From Anisus vortex (taxonomy: Eukaryota; Mollusca; Gastropoda; Planorbidae): DNA of 64,000 nucleotides. Under the pieces are notes generated by a model, which did not search any database, was not told where the DNA came from, and worked only from the letters and a program-made list of their open reading frames with translations. The position numbers and the translations under genes are program-made. The stretch's first letter is position 1. The number at the start of each line of letters is the position of its first letter. The DNA is taken from the NCBI GenBank assembly GCA_949126835.1, contig OX421494.1, positions 56,672,358 through 56,736,357 on the forward strand, written 5' to 3'. Below, one piece after another: positions 1 through 12,152 of this stretch.

Positions 1-688
1 AGCCATTGGGCATTTTTGCAACCCATCCAGTGAAATCCCGATCTACACCTTTAGCATTGCAAACTCTCTTAATTTTTTTTTTTTCAGCGCACCACGAGTA
101 GCCATAGTAATAGTAATAGTATACTTTTTTCAACGCGGACGCTACTTATATATACATCCCCGGTGATTTTAATCACTTGTAGTAGATCATTTATCATCCA
201 CGCTTAATGGTGATACTGATTCGTAGCCAAGTGCATTCAATGTAGTAGCCGTAGACGGAGTAGATTAGTGTGGCCGTGTGGCCCTACAACTCACAGATTG
301 GTGAACTGCTCAAAGAGAGGGTTCTTTTTGAGGAACGCCAAGATGAGCGGCGCTCACCAGTCATTTTCAATTTGCCAGGCAGAATTGTCACATTAATCCT
401 ACTTTGGCAAACCAGAAAACTATTTCTGTAATCTTAAGAGCTTTCAAGCCATCCCCAAAAGGGTAATTTATTTTTTGTTCGTACAATTTCATCATTATTT
501 CAATAATACAACATCTTTTTGTGACGAATAAGCAGATAATAAATTGACATTCAACAGCAGTTTGCAATGACAATGGCCAGGTGACTGTAACAATTTAAAA
601 AACTAAATTACAAATTTACGAATAAAAACAAAACAACAACAAAGATTAAATTCCAAGAAATAATCGTCGAGGTCGAGATAGCCAAGCC
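1..688. other. Upstream flank of the C2orf68-like gene
   Basis: I recognise no coding exon here. The stretch is AT-rich, with short low-complexity runs such as the AGTAAT repeats near 105-120. It should contain the promoter and 5' UTR of the plus-strand gene that starts at 689, but no TATA box or initiator stands out clearly enough to annotate. Confidence 0.4.
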
Positions 689-3600
689 ATGGGCTCACAG
701 GAGCAGCTGCCTAAACAAAGAATTAATATGTCTCATGGTTTTATGAAGTCGGTAATTCGTAATCAAATTGATAGGTGCGTAAAACTTGATTTAGGAATAG
801 GACCCCACATTTATTATGTAGCCTATGACGGCTATGACTATGGCTATGGCTATCTTACTATACTATATCATATGAGTATGAGTATGATTATCAATGATTC
901 CTGTATGACTGTATGATCATTCATCATTAAAAAAAAACACTGAGTGATTTTTTATTAATTCATCATTCACTTTCAGTGTTTCACTGATTCACTGTCAGTG
1001 ACACGGTGATTGTAACTGAATTCACTGATCAAAATAAATAATAAATAAAATGCAAGACTAGACCTAGACCACGTTTTTTAAATTAATTTTTTATATTGTT
1101 ATCTGTGCTGAGGAGTCGGAGGAAATTTCGGGGGCTATACTTTGGTTTAACTGCCTCACGGAGTTTTTCTAAGTGCCATATATCAATTTAAAGATCTTTG
1201 TGTCCTGAATACAACAATCTAGGTTTCATTGAGCGGTTCCATTTGTGTGATTTTTATTTAATGTTGAAAATTTGGTAATTTTGCATGTTTTATTAAAAAT
1301 TGTTACTTCCCTTGAGCTTTTTGTGTTAAATTTTGTTATGTCCCTTTGATTTGTTTGTTTTTATTTATTTTTTCTTTTATCCCTATACTATAATATCAAA
1401 CGCACACACTCCATGTACCACGTGCTTCTCGGACCAGATTTGTCCCCACTATCGGTTAGTTTCTAAGCTTTCTAAGTATTTGTTAATGATTACTATCTGT
1501 TAGTTTCTAAGCTTTCTAAGTATTTGTTAATCATTATTATCGGTTAGTTTCTAAGCTTTCTAAGTATTTGTTAATGATTACTATCGGTTAGTTTCTAAGT
1601 TTTCTATGTATTTAATTTGTTAATGAGTAGTATCGGCCAACCTGGCCATATCCTGGGACAGGAAGTGGTAATCTAGAAAAGCACATGGCACGCATGCGCA
1701 ACAAGAGACAGGTGGTCTCGACAACTCGAAAGAGAGAACAATAGGATTTTGTGTCTTTTTGTGTTATTTCATATGATATACGGTAAGAATAATTTTATTT
1801 TTGTATTCATTTCGTGCTATTTCGCCCCTTTTCCCTTTTTGGTATCGGTTCTAAGAAATTCCCACTGAAAATTTGAGTAGCGGAGCTATTGATAATTGTG
1901 TCTTAGGAAGGCGTCAGACATCGTGTTTTTTTCAAGGCTGTGTGACGTCACAAGCCTTTGGTAAACACAATGGAAATGAATTTTTTTTTCGCAGAAAAAT
2001 TTTTGTTTTCCATTTTTAATAGTCTGCCGCTCTTTCTAAGACACTTATCAATAGATCCACGCGAAAAAATTTTCAGTTGGAATTTTTTAGAACCCTACTT
2101 TTCGTGAGGCAGCTGAACCAAAGTATTACCATTTCGGGTCCCTGGACTCGGAGTCATGACTCATGACATGGCAAACAATGCTCCTAGTACTACTCCTACT
2201 AAATTTCGATTGGAATTTTTGAAAACGCAAGTTTAAATGTCCCAATTCACAAAAAGTTATAATTAATGACTTACTGTTCAATACAGTAAATACAGTAGAC
2301 TGTTGGCTTCCCAGCCAGTAGTCCTGTTGGCTTCCCAGCCATTAGACATTAGTCATTAGTCCTGTGGTAATGACATGTATTATAATAAATGTAAGTTGCC
2401 TTTTTTTCCTTCAAGGAATGTACAATTACAAAGTACATTTGCATATTAATACAAAGGAGTCGGCAATAAACAAAACTGAAGATTCAGAACATTTATCTAC
2501 AGACTCCACAGCACTGATTGTTATAATTAGAAATTAATTGAAAATGCTATTTTCAAAAAAAATATTAGTTAGTTTTTTAGAGATAAAAAACTGGACCTTG
2601 TGATTTCAATAGGGATTTTGAATTTGCAGTTAATAACTGACAACATGTGATTGGATAAATCCTTAATAATTTGATCTACTGATTTCCAAAATGACTTTTT
2701 ACTTTCCCCATAATTGAGTAAAATGACCCATCATGATGATCAACTTCAAGGATAATACCTGCATACATATTTTAATTTTTTTTTAATGATGTATATTTTC
2801 CAGGGACAACTATGATAAGGAAGTTAAAGCCAAGCAACAAATGAAGGGACAACCTAAACTGCACAAACCGAAATCTAAGAAACCAGAAATTCAAACTTAT
2901 GTACCGCCTCAGAGATCTAAAAAAGGTTATTTCACTGTTTTCTGGCACGTTTGGCAGGCTTACCAAAAGTCCCGGGTTCAAATCCTGGTGAAGGCTAGGA
3001 TTTGTTCCCGGGTGTGGGGGGGTGTCCCTGGGTCTAACAGGCTCTTTGGTCGGGGTTAAAGTAAAAGCGACTGGGCATTGTACTGGCCACACAATCCCGT
3101 AGTATGTCATGGCCACTGAAACAGGTGAATGCTGCTTCAACAGCCCCAATGATCAATTTGGTCTGACAGGATTCTTGTACTATTTCAATGTTTAAAATGT
3201 CACACATGAAACTCAGTGTCATGAACTGAGCAAGGAATTTAAAAGTGAGGGGAAGACGTTAAAACAATTATGATATGGCCCCCTGCTCCCTTGGAAAATG
3301 GGTTTCCTTTTGCCCTAACTCAACAAATTCTGCAGACCCTTATTTTTAATAGTTTTAATTACATTTATATAACTTTCCAAAAAGAAAGTAAATTTTCAAA
3401 CCATAGTGTCACCATTTTCTTTTACCATGGCATACAAGAGGACTGTGTGGACAACATATTGCCTGCCTTTTTTGTGGGTTACCAAATGTTAATTATTTGT
3501 TTGAAATTGGTAACATTATGAATACTGCAAAGATCCGGGGGAGGGTCATGGTGTCCGAGCGGAAGCGCATGCTGCTGGCATACTAAAGGTGCTGGGTCCA

Positions 3601-4701
3601 GGCTAGGATTTTTTCAAGGGTCTGGAGGGTGTCTCTGAGTCGACCCAGCTCTCAAAGGTATCTGACCTTAGTTGGGGTAAAGTAAAGGCGCCTGTGCATA
3701 GCCAGACAATCACCCTGTATGCTGTGGCCACAGGAACTGGTGAATGCTGCTTCACCGGCTCTATGGATCAATTTGGTCGATGGGATACTTTACTTTACAG
3801 ACCTGGGGAAAATTACAACAATGGTTCTATTACTTTGATTTTAACATAGCCTATAATTTATGAATATTAAAATATATTAATGATATAGGCTTGTATTATA
3901 TTATATACAATTGTATAGTATTTCTGGTGCCAAACATTTCAAGAGAAATGATGTTTTTTTTTGTTTCAGATGATTCACATTTATTTGTTTTACAGTATGA
4001 ACACAGAAATGGTGCTGTATACACAATTAATGTTTCCAAGGTGAGTTTTTCTCTTTGTCGGTAATATGTGTGGTCTATTTTCATTTAGTTTTAAACAGTA
4101 TATTAAATAGATGTATCACTTTAAAGGTGTTTCATTTTTGTATATAAATAGAAAAGTTCATTTGTCGCACACTTTCCTGCAGGTTTATAATTTTTTGTTG
4201 AATTTCTGTCATTAAAACATGTTGTGGGCAAATAGAGTGTGTAGTAACTAATATTTCTACATCATTTGTTGGTTTAATCAACAATTGTAGTATTCAACCA
4301 TCTGTTATTTACTTAGTTATAGATGTAATAAACGTTACAGTTAAAACCCAGGGCTCAAAACTTGAAGAGGTGGACATGAACAATTGTGTTTGGCTTTCAC
4401 TGATGGGTGGGTAAAAATAAAAGAGACAGAATGGCATTGACTGTTAATGATTGTTACATACCAAAATAAATGACAGTAAATAACTGAAACTGTTTCCCTG
4501 TATCTGGTGAAAACTTTTTGTTCGTGTCTCCGAATGCATATAATTAAGCTAGCGCTAGTGAATGTATGTCTTTTTATATTCCAGACTGACCGACCAGAAG
4601 ATGTTGCCAAGTGTATAGGTGATAAATTTGATCTCACCGACGCCTTTATTTACGCCCTGGCGCTAGAAATTGAAGGGGAGATTCAGAAGCGTGTGAATTG
4701 A
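689..4701 (+). CDS. C2orf68: UPF0561 protein C2orf68 homologue (4 exons, 131 aa)
   Basis: Exons are 689-774, 2804-2925, 3970-4040 and 4585-4701 (stop TGA 4699-4701). All junctions are GT-AG and the phases close (86+122+71+117 nt = 131 codons plus stop). Exon 1 carries MSHGFMKSVIRNQIDR and exon 2 continues with DNYDKEVKAK, which matches the conserved N-terminal block of the C2orf68 family. Exon 2 then has a basic stretch and a TYVPPQR motif. Exons 3 and 4 give the conserved C-terminal half with YEHRNGAVYTINV and an acidic/helical end. The vertebrate protein is about 166 aa, so this one is shorter in the middle. The molecular function of the family is unknown. The first ATG is used here; an internal ATG at residue 14 is also possible. 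SINEs sit in introns 2 and 3. Confidence 0.88.
1133..2130. repeat. Imperfect fold-back (nested inverted repeats)
   Basis: The segment around 1137-1162 (ACTTTGGTTTAACTGCCTCA) is matched in reverse complement at about 2100-2128. An inner pair lies at about 1855-1915 and 2030-2095, sharing an ACTGAAAATTT core and a TATTGATAA...GTCTTAG block in opposite orientation. This layout suggests a degenerate fold-back or MITE-like element. No target duplication was identified. Confidence 0.5.
1449..1634. repeat. 44-bp tandem repeat, about 4 copies
   Basis: Each unit contains GGTTAGTTTCTAAGCTTTCT followed by AAGTATTTGTTAATG. The last copy has diverged and carries a short insertion. Confidence 0.85.
2941..3187 (+). 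repeat. SINE family 1 (tRNA-derived), intron 2 copy
   Basis: It has a pol III B-box-like GGGTTCAAATCC, then a tRNA-unrelated body with the recurring blocks GGTGTCCCTGGGTCTA, GGGCATTGTACTGGCC, GCCACTGAAACAGGTGAATG and GATCAATTTGGTC. The same body recurs about ten times in the window in both orientations, and B-box-like heads are visible in the fuller copies. Heads such as that of the 15.4 kb copy look like a class II (Leu/Ser-type) tRNA. Confidence 0.85.
3540..3800 (+). repeat. SINE family 1, intron 2 copy
   Basis: This copy keeps a tRNA-like head (TGGTGTCCGAGCGGAAGCGC) and the family body down to GATCAATTTGGTCGATGGGA. It lies 350 bp downstream of another copy in the same orientation, still within intron 2 of the C2orf68-like gene. 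Confidence 0.85.
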
Positions 4702-5656
4702 ACAAATACTTGGCTGCAGCTCTGTTTGCTTCCAAAGGAAATGTTGACTGACCACAGAAACTTATGACCACTGGCACAAGACATCATGTGTTTGTCTTTT
4801 CAATCGTCCTAGTGAATACTCAAAGGATTTGTTTATCTGCTGAATCAATCTGCGAACAATTATTCTTCAATGTAATTTAAGATTCTTGATTGATCCACAG
4901 GGATATTCAATATTAAATCATTGCCGCATATATAAGCAAAAACAATACATTGGAAATAGATATGGAATTATGGTATTGTAGAAAGAAGATGGAAAGTTAA
5001 GTAGTTGTGTGTAAAATAGTTCAAGATGCAATTTGTTACAATGTTACATGCATAGGAAATTGATCTAAATAGGTGATATGTTTAAATGTATATACTCATA
5101 TGTCTATGTGTAATACACAGATGAGCGTAGGATGCAATAATTTTCTGTTTATTAAAATAGCATCTGTAACATGAGGAGAAGAATAAGTAACTAAGATAGA
5201 TACTACTTTGAACTATTACTGAGAGATTTAATAAGCTAAGTAAAAAAAACATGGAAGCGTGTAACCAAATTCAAGTCACATTATGATTGACACACCAACA
5301 ATTAATTCTCAGCATTTCTAGCATACCTGGGGAAACAAAATCTCCCCTAAACTATACATTGTGATAGAGTGCTCACACATCGGAAAATGTCTTTTAAATC
5401 AACTTTTGACAAATATGTTCCCTTCAAATTGGCCCTAGTAATTATCTCACAAGTCTGATTAGAAGTTTTAACCAAATGTGGCTTATAGTTTTTTACTCAA
5501 TGAACCAGACTTGAAGTACTACACTGCACTGGATAACTGGATATTTCTGCTAGCGAATTTGTAAGGCAAATGGGAATCACATAGTTCTTGGACAGTTACT
5601 GTACATTGTAATTATTTTGTTCAATTCATATAATCCTTTGTTTTATTAAACCAATG
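4702..5656 (+). other. 3' UTR/intergenic, with possible LINE tail relic
   Basis: This follows the C2orf68-like stop codon. The ATTAAA near 4911 is a possible polyadenylation signal. At about 5113-5172 a stretch containing GAGCGTAGGATGCAATA and GCATCTGTAA resembles the 3' tail of the LINE relic at 63010-63075 and may be an old copy of it. No further coding sequence was recognised. Confidence 0.4.
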
Positions 5657-6087
5657 TGTTATGACTCAAATTATATTAACTTGAATGTACAAAAAGTATG
5701 GGCTAAGGGAAGTAACAAAGAAAGAATATTTTGTTTATTTAATAAGTAAACTCCCTTGTGTTTGACACAATAAAATATTCAAACTATACAAACTAAACTC
5801 AAACAGCTAACATAAATATTGAAATTCGGATATAGATGGCCCACATTAAGCTGTAGGAAGCGGATGATTAGTCCAGCCAATTATATACAAAAACAAAACC
5901 CTAAAAGAATACATATAAAATAATCTTCTTGAGAGGCATAAAAGAAGAAGAAGATAGACAGAATGAAGCAATAGAATATAAGAAGATTAAATTATATTCG
6001 CCACTCCAATCCAAGCCCTTTTGTACATAAATAAACATAAAACATGAATAATAAATAATAGCATGTAGTTACAAAACAACTTATCAA

Positions 6088-6133
6088 CTACAGCTTGACC
6101 TTGCTTGACCTTGCTTGACCTTGCTTGACCTTG
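6088..6133. repeat. 10-bp tandem repeat
   Basis: Four copies of TTGACCTTGC inside the inverted-repeat element. Confidence 0.8.
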
Positions 6134-6272
6134 AACCTGTAGTAAAATGCTTTAACACAACCGCTATTTTATAACTAAGTAATTTAGTAAATAGTTTAAT
6201 TAAAGTAATTCAGCACCATCACGAATATTATCACGAGTCTAAAAGACTATATCGCAAAGTGTTTTAGGCGAA

Positions 6273-6348
6273 GTGATTGACGCGAAATGATTGACGCGAA
6301 GTGATTGACGCAAAATGATGGACGCGAAGTGATTGACGCGAAGTGATT
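6273..6348. repeat. 14-bp tandem repeat
   Basis: Five to six copies of GTGATTGACGCGAA with substitutions, inside the inverted-repeat element. Confidence 0.8.
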
Positions 6349-7485
6349 GCAATCACGATTTCGAAGCAATTAACTTAGTTACTGTAAAGTACATACACAG
6401 AATTCACGAAAGGCTGTAAATAAATGCACTGATATTAATTGAGGCTAAGCTCACCACAACGAAATAAATTGAGGCCAGAAATATATCAGCCTGTAGACTC
6501 AAATAAGCTAGAACGAAGGCCAATAAAATACAACAGTTGATTGCTGGAAAGAAATTATGGCCAAATAAATTTTTCAAAGAAACTGACTAAGTCGAGCCAG
6601 TTGATTAGCATTGATCCAATCCTCAATGAAGACGAAATATTTTTCCAGACATAATGACCATGTCAGGCCAGTAGATTTGATTTGAACATTCATTATAACA
6701 GGATGCATGAATGTAAACAAACAATTGTTGCAGCAGTCAGAAACCGGAAACAGGAAACTAAGTTGGGTTGACCTTGATGAGGTCACTTCCGTCCTCGTCA
6801 TCTTGATGACCTTCCGCCATTTTGTTCGTCATGTTTCAATGTTGAATCTCTTGCAGTCGTGCCGCTTGCTAATATGATGCCGCCGGTTGCCGCTGTCGTT
6901 GCCTGCAGTGTTAAACTCTCCAGTTTAACCTGTGTTAAACTTACCGCTGCCACCATTGTTAACTCGTTGTTTGTGTTGGCATTAAGTTGTACATATTACT
7001 GTTCATATGGTAGCATGACCAGTCTCTTCATTAACACACGAGTATAACAAAAATAGTTCCATACAATATGAAATGATGAAGTCGACGAAGTGTACGTTTA
7101 CAGCCGAACATCATAATATTTATTTACTTACTTCAATCAATAAACAGTTCAGACTTCTAGACAAGCACATACAGGTTACAAATAATTCATTCTTCATTAT
7201 CAAACATTGTAGTTAAATCTACTAACAACTCAAGAGCGAGAGAATTACATTTCATGTCTTGCTCTGGTGAATAACTGTAAACGACGCCTTTTTACTACAC
7301 AGTCAGACTACCCCTACTTTTCCCGTGTCCTTTCAATTCTCACGAGACTTACTGAAAAATATTTTATTGTGTCAAACACAAGGGAGTTTACTTATTAAAT
7401 AAACAAAATATTCTTTCTTTGTTACTTCCCTTAGCCCATACTTTTTGTACATTCAAGTTAATATAATTTGAGTCATAACACAATG

Positions 7486-7934
7486 GACTTTTAACATTCA
7501 TGTTAAATTATAAATAAAAATAAATTTTACACAAAATGTCTATGTAAAACATGTACGGTAAGCTAAAAGATAATTATTTTATTATGATTTTTGTAAACAT
7601 CAGTTTAATTAAAAGAAAATGTTTATGTCTGTACTCTTATTAATGTGATATACCTGGTACATTGTGTTAGCATTCATTTGTTTATGTTAATATGTCAGTG
7701 TACTGTGCAATGAATATATTCTACATGTATTTATGAATTTTTGTATTATAATTATAATATGTGAAGGGGAAATCACACCCTTTTATTTATAGTATGCTAT
7801 TTTTTTGTTGTTGTATATTTCATTTGGCTGGTTTTTAACTTGAGGGTCTGTGCAATACTTAGCCTTGTTTTTCATAATTTTTTTTTGTTTTTAAATTTAA
7901 AAAATATCATTACAATATATTTGTGAGACATTTA
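7486..7934. other. Intergenic AT-rich DNA
   Basis: No gene or recognisable repeat was seen. It lies between the inverted-repeat element and the 40-bp minisatellite. Confidence 0.5.
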
Positions 7935-9103
7935 GATTTGTTTCTCCATGTGTGATAGACATTTAGTGCTATAGACTTTGTTTCTCCATGTGTGATAGAC
8001 ATTTAGTGCTATAGACTTTGTTTCTCCTTGTGTGATAGACATTTAGTGCTATACTATAGACTTTGTTTCTCCTTGTGTGATAGACATTTAGTGCTATAGA
8101 CTTTGTTTCTCCTTGTGTGATAGACATTTAGTGCTATAGACTTTGTTTCTCCTTGTGTGATAGACATTTAGTGCTATAGACTTTGTTTCTCCTTGTGTGA
8201 TAGACATTTAGTGCTATAGACTTTGTTTCTCCATGTGTGATAGACATTTAGTGCTATAGACTTTGTTTCTCCTTGTGTGATAGACATTTAGTGCTATAGA
8301 CTTTGTTTCTCCATGTGTGATAGACATTTAGTGCTATAGACTTTGTTTTTCCTTGTGTGATAGACATTTAGTGCTATACTATAGACTTTGTTTCTCCTTG
8401 TGTGATAGACATTTAGTGCTATAGACTTTGTTTCTCCATGTGTGATAGACATTTAGTGCTATAGACTTTGTTTCTCCTTGTGTGATAGACGTTAAGTGCT
8501 ATAGACTTTGTTTTTCCTTGTGTGATAGACATTTAGTGCTATACTATAGACTTTGTTTCTCCTTGTGTGATAGACATTTAGTGCTATAGACTTTGTTTCT
8601 CTATGTGTGATAGACATTTAGTGCTATAGACTTTGTTTCTCCTTGTGTGATAGACATTTAGTGCTATAGACTTTGTTTCTCCTTGTGTGATAGACATTTA
8701 GTGCTATACTATAGACTTTGTTTCTCCTTGTGTGATAGACATTTAGTGCTATAGACTTTGTTTCTCTATGTGTGATAGACATTTAGTGCTATAGACTTTG
8801 TTTCTCCTTGTGTGATAGACATTTAGTGCTATACTATAGACTTTGTTTCTCTATGTGTGATAGACATTTAGTGCTATAGACTTTGTTTCTCCTTGTGTGA
8901 TAGACATTTAGTGCTATACTATAGACTTTGTTTCTCTATGTGTGATAGACATTTAGTGCTATAGACTTTGTTTCTCCTTGTGTGATAGACATTTAGTGCT
9001 ATAGACTTTGTTTTTCCTTGTGTGATAGACATTTAGTGCTATAGACTTTGTTTCTCCTTGTGTGATAGACATTTAGTGCTATAGACTTTGTTTCTCCATT
9101 AAA
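7935..9103. repeat. 40-bp minisatellite with 45-bp variants, about 29 copies
   Basis: Each unit contains ATAGACTTTGTTTCTCCTTG and TGTGATAGACATTTAGTGCT. Some units gain an extra ATACT before ATAGAC, and a CCTTG/CCATG/CTATG polymorphism alternates along the array. The copies are otherwise nearly identical, so the array is young or actively homogenised. Confidence 0.95.
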
Positions 9104-9394
9104 ATTCTGTGTTTTAGATTTGCATTGTCTTTAACATGTTTGTGCTACTCTTATACTTGTAGTATAGTCGTTTACTAGATATCATTTTGTTATAGTCATG
9201 GAGGTTGTTACTACTTTCAAGTCGTCAATTACCCTGATGATCCTTTTTTATCTATTGGACAATGAACATTGCCTAAATTAAAAGTGCAGTTTTTTTTTTT
9301 TTTATTATATCATAAATATTTATTTGCACTGCTAAAGGATTTTTTTTTTATTTGAGGGTCTTGACTATATTAAAATAAAATGTCAGTTTGGTCT

Positions 9395-9525
9395 ACCTAT
9401 CTATAGGACTGGTGAGAGTTCACACGTTTCAATGGCCATGTCGTACTATGGGATTTGTGAGCAGAGCAAACCCAGCTGCATTGTATTTCCCCGTCACCTT
9501 GTACACATCAGAGCTGAACACAATG
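9395..9525 (-). repeat. SINE family 1, degraded copy
   Basis: Recognisable by the reverse-orientation blocks TTTCAATGGCCATGTCGTAC and ACATCAGAGCTG. It is heavily diverged from the other copies. Confidence 0.5.
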
Positions 9526-9639
9526 TGTTTAAGCAACATAAACACAATGTGTTTAAGGAAAAGGTGGAAAATTATCAGAAAAGCAACCCAAGCTTCAGCC
9601 CCTAAACTGCTTTGTCCCTGGTAAGAATTGAAATAATTA

Positions 9640-9788
9640 CATGGAATTGCTGCTGATTGCTTGCTGATAATGGAATTGCTGCTGATTGCTTGCTGATAAT
9701 GGAATTGCTGCTGATTGCTTGCTGATAATGGAATTGCTGCTGATTGCTTGCTGATAATGGAATTGCTGCTGATTGCTTGCTGATAATG
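9640..9788. repeat. 29-bp tandem repeat, 5 copies
   Basis: The unit reads GGAATTGCTGCTGATTGCTT then GCTGATAAT. The copies are essentially identical. Confidence 0.95.
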
Positions 9789-9847
9789 TGCAATATTTGG
9801 GATTATCTGTAGAGAACTTGTGATAGAACCATTATTTCATTCAAACT

Positions 9848-9925
9848 ATAGGCTCTCACTAAAGTATAGCCTCTCACTAAACTATAGGCTCTCACTAAAG
9901 TATAAGCTCTCACTAAAGTATAGCT
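9848..9925. repeat. 18-bp tandem repeat, about 4 copies
   Basis: The unit is CTCTCACTAAAGTATAGC with minor variants. Confidence 0.85.
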
Positions 9926-10950
9926 TGTATTACACTTGTAAATCTGTCAAAATCAGGATGGCTTAATGTGAGTTACTATATATCTTAAAAAATCGAACCC
10001 AAATGAGGTTTTTACCACAATGTAACTCGCGTAATGATTTCACTCCAAAATTGGGGACTATTCAAAAATGTTTATTTTCTCAATTTTTCGGGATTCCAAG
10101 ACTACCGAGTATGGCTTATAATTGTGATGAATCTTTCTACTGGCTAAACAGAGCAAGGGGGTCTGTGTTAACAATGAATGGTGTATCTCCTCCAGTGTCA
10201 TATTTTTCACACCACGTGTTACGTGGGTTACATGAGTGCAATTTTTTGGTATAAAATGTTTAATAATGAGCTATGTGTCACCCAACACCACTAAAATCTT
10301 CCTTTTTGGGTACACAAATGTCCCAGTTATCAAATTGGAGAAGGTTTTTACTTGTAATGACTATTTATTTTTCTTCATTGGAAAATGCTCTTTGTTTCAC
10401 TGACCCTTTGACTATGTAACAAAAAGGTTTAACTTCAACTTTAACACTTTAAGCCTTTTTAAAAAAAAATAATTGCCTTTTTTGTAAGAACTTAGTAATT
10501 TGCATGGTATGTTATGATTCCCAAACCAATTCTTTGGTGATTAAAAAGACAAACTGGCAAGATTTTACGCTACGTAAGTCAATTAATAAACACACCCTTA
10601 AAACTGTGAGGTTTTAGGAATTGCTCATATTGGGATTTGTAATGTTGAGATACACATTTCAATTCTTTGGGCAGAAAAACTAACAATTCCTTTTGATGAC
10701 TGCTCAGAGACCTTCACTCACAGTCACCAGTGACTTTGTCAAGGTTGATAAAACTTTTGCATTTATACATATACAGTGACAGTAAGTTAATGGCATCAGA
10801 CCCGCTGTTGCAAATCAGTTTTTATCATTCTGAATGTTTATAAATTACATATTTGATAAAGTTATACTCATAATAGTTAGTTTTCAAATGTGCTTTACAT
10901 TGACCCTACTTTATTACAATAAATCAAGTAATAATTGTGACAGTAATAGT
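9926..10950. other. Intergenic DNA without recognised genes
   Basis: An 83-codon open frame at 10003-10254 has no recognisable motif and no splice-linked partners. I see no other feature. Confidence 0.4.
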
Positions 10951-10954
10951 GACA

Positions 10955-11228
10955 GTAATAGTGACTTTGTAACTGTGAGTGTATAAGGGAGAGTGAGTAA
11001 TTATAAACCGACTGAAACCTAGTGACACACACTGGACTATATTATTGTAATGTGTTGACCAGATTTAGTGACCTGATAGCTCTGTGTTATTGTTTATGCG
11101 ACTGGCTGGACTGTGTTCATGAATGTCTTGTTTGAGTGAATGAATATTGAGTGAATGACTGGAGTAAGGGAAATATACAAGGATTGTAGAATGAGAATAA
11201 AAGTTGTTACACAGACCAGTGAGTTGTT
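10955..11228 (+). repeat. Dispersed repeat family D, copy 1
   Basis: It shares GTGACACACACTGGACTATA-like sequence, then GTAATGTGTTGACC and GTGACCTGATAGCTCTGTGT, and an end reading TTGTAGAATGAGAATAAAAG, with the copy at 56465-56745. Reverse-orientation partial copies lie at 42160-42250 and 60340-60545. It has no coding capacity. The A-rich end AATAAAAGTT suggests a retroposed or 3'-tail sequence. Confidence 0.7.
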
Positions 11229-11920
11229 GAATTCTTACTTTTACAATCATGCTTTGCTTTAAAAATAAAAAAAAATAAAAAGAAAAGAAATTTTGTTTCT
11301 GAAGAAATATGTCTCATTATTAATACAAACCAAATATAAGTATACCGGTAATGGAATACATAAACAAAAAAATGAATGATAATGAACACAATCATGGATG
11401 ATACAACTTTAAAAGAACTAAAACGTATATCATTAAATCATTGTTAGAAATTATAGTGGTCATGTCAAGCAGAAAGAGTTTCTGGAAATCTAGTAATTAG
11501 GAAGCTGTTTTAAAAAAAAAACAAGAAGTACCTTTTTAAAATCAGATTCTACTAGATTCTACTAGCTGTGGCATAAAAAGGAATGTGTGGCCAGCACAAT
11601 ATCATATGCACTTTAAGTTTAAGCCATGGATCTATAAAAAGAATGAAATAAGCCTCTTCAGTAATTTTTATTGTACCTGCTTATTGATGCAAGCTGAAGA
11701 TACAATTTTCATACACTTTCACTTATCTATGTAAGTGAGTCATAGGAATAAACAGTCAATAAATTATAAAGAAGAAAGCTCTAGGATAAAAAAGAAAACC
11801 TTATCATCATTGACTCCATACTCCATACTAATAAAAATATCAAATTTACACCCTTGTGTTCTACCAACTTTGCAGTATTTGCTGTCTTTTCCATGTTAGT
11901 ATCCTGTCTAAAGCAGCATT
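11229..11920. other. Intergenic AT-rich DNA
   Basis: No gene was recognised. Short SINE-like words (GGCCAGCACAATATCATATG) near 11588 may be an old SINE 1 fragment. Confidence 0.35.
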
Positions 11921-11924
11921 CACC

Positions 11925-12152
11925 AGTATAATATATGTCTAAAGCAGCATTCACCAGTATAATAAATGTCTAAAGCAGCATTCACCAGTATAATATATGT
12001 CTAAAGCAGCATTCACCAGTATAATATATGTCTAAAGCAGCATTCACCAGTATAATATATGTCTAAAGCAGCATTCACCAGTATAATATATGTCTAAAGC
12101 AGCATTCACCAGTATAATATGTGTCTAAAGAAGCATTCACCAGTATAATATA
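11925..12152. repeat. 31-bp tandem repeat derived from SINE 1, about 8 copies
   Basis: The unit contains CTAAAGCAGCATTCACCAGT followed by ATAATATATGT. The AAGCAGCATTCACCAGT core equals the reverse complement of the SINE 1 body, so the array probably arose by amplifying a SINE fragment. Confidence 0.85.

Larger units (their letters stand above)
775..2803 (+). other. Intron 1 of the C2orf68-like gene
   Basis: A 2 kb intron. It holds a short 44-bp tandem repeat (1449-1634), a fold-back structure (about 1855-2100, with outer arms at about 1133 and 2130) and no recognisable exon. The copy of GTTACTTCCCTT near 1302 is a motif that also occurs inside the inverted-repeat element at 5657-7480. Confidence 0.6.
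5657..7480. mobile_element. DNA element with perfect 123-bp terminal inverted repeats
   Basis: The arms 5657-5779 and 7358-7480 are exact reverse complements, starting TGTTATGACTC and ending GAGTCATAACA. CAATG flanks both ends (5652-5656 and 7481-7485), which fits a 5-bp target duplication. The 1.6 kb interior has no transposase-like frame, only short tandem repeats (6088-6133 and 6273-6348), so the element is non-autonomous. TG...CA ends with a short duplication recall LTR-type integrases or Ginger-like transposons, which use a Gypsy-type integrase; that classification is inference. The identical arms imply recent activity or conversion between them. Confidence 0.85.

Noticed and set aside
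689..916. Continuous 75-codon reading of exon 1
   Set aside because: The family similarity stops at the GT donor after residue 28 and resumes in exon 2, so the rest is intron.
10003..10254. 83-codon open frame
   Set aside because: No recognisable motif, no neighbouring exon and no coding signature.
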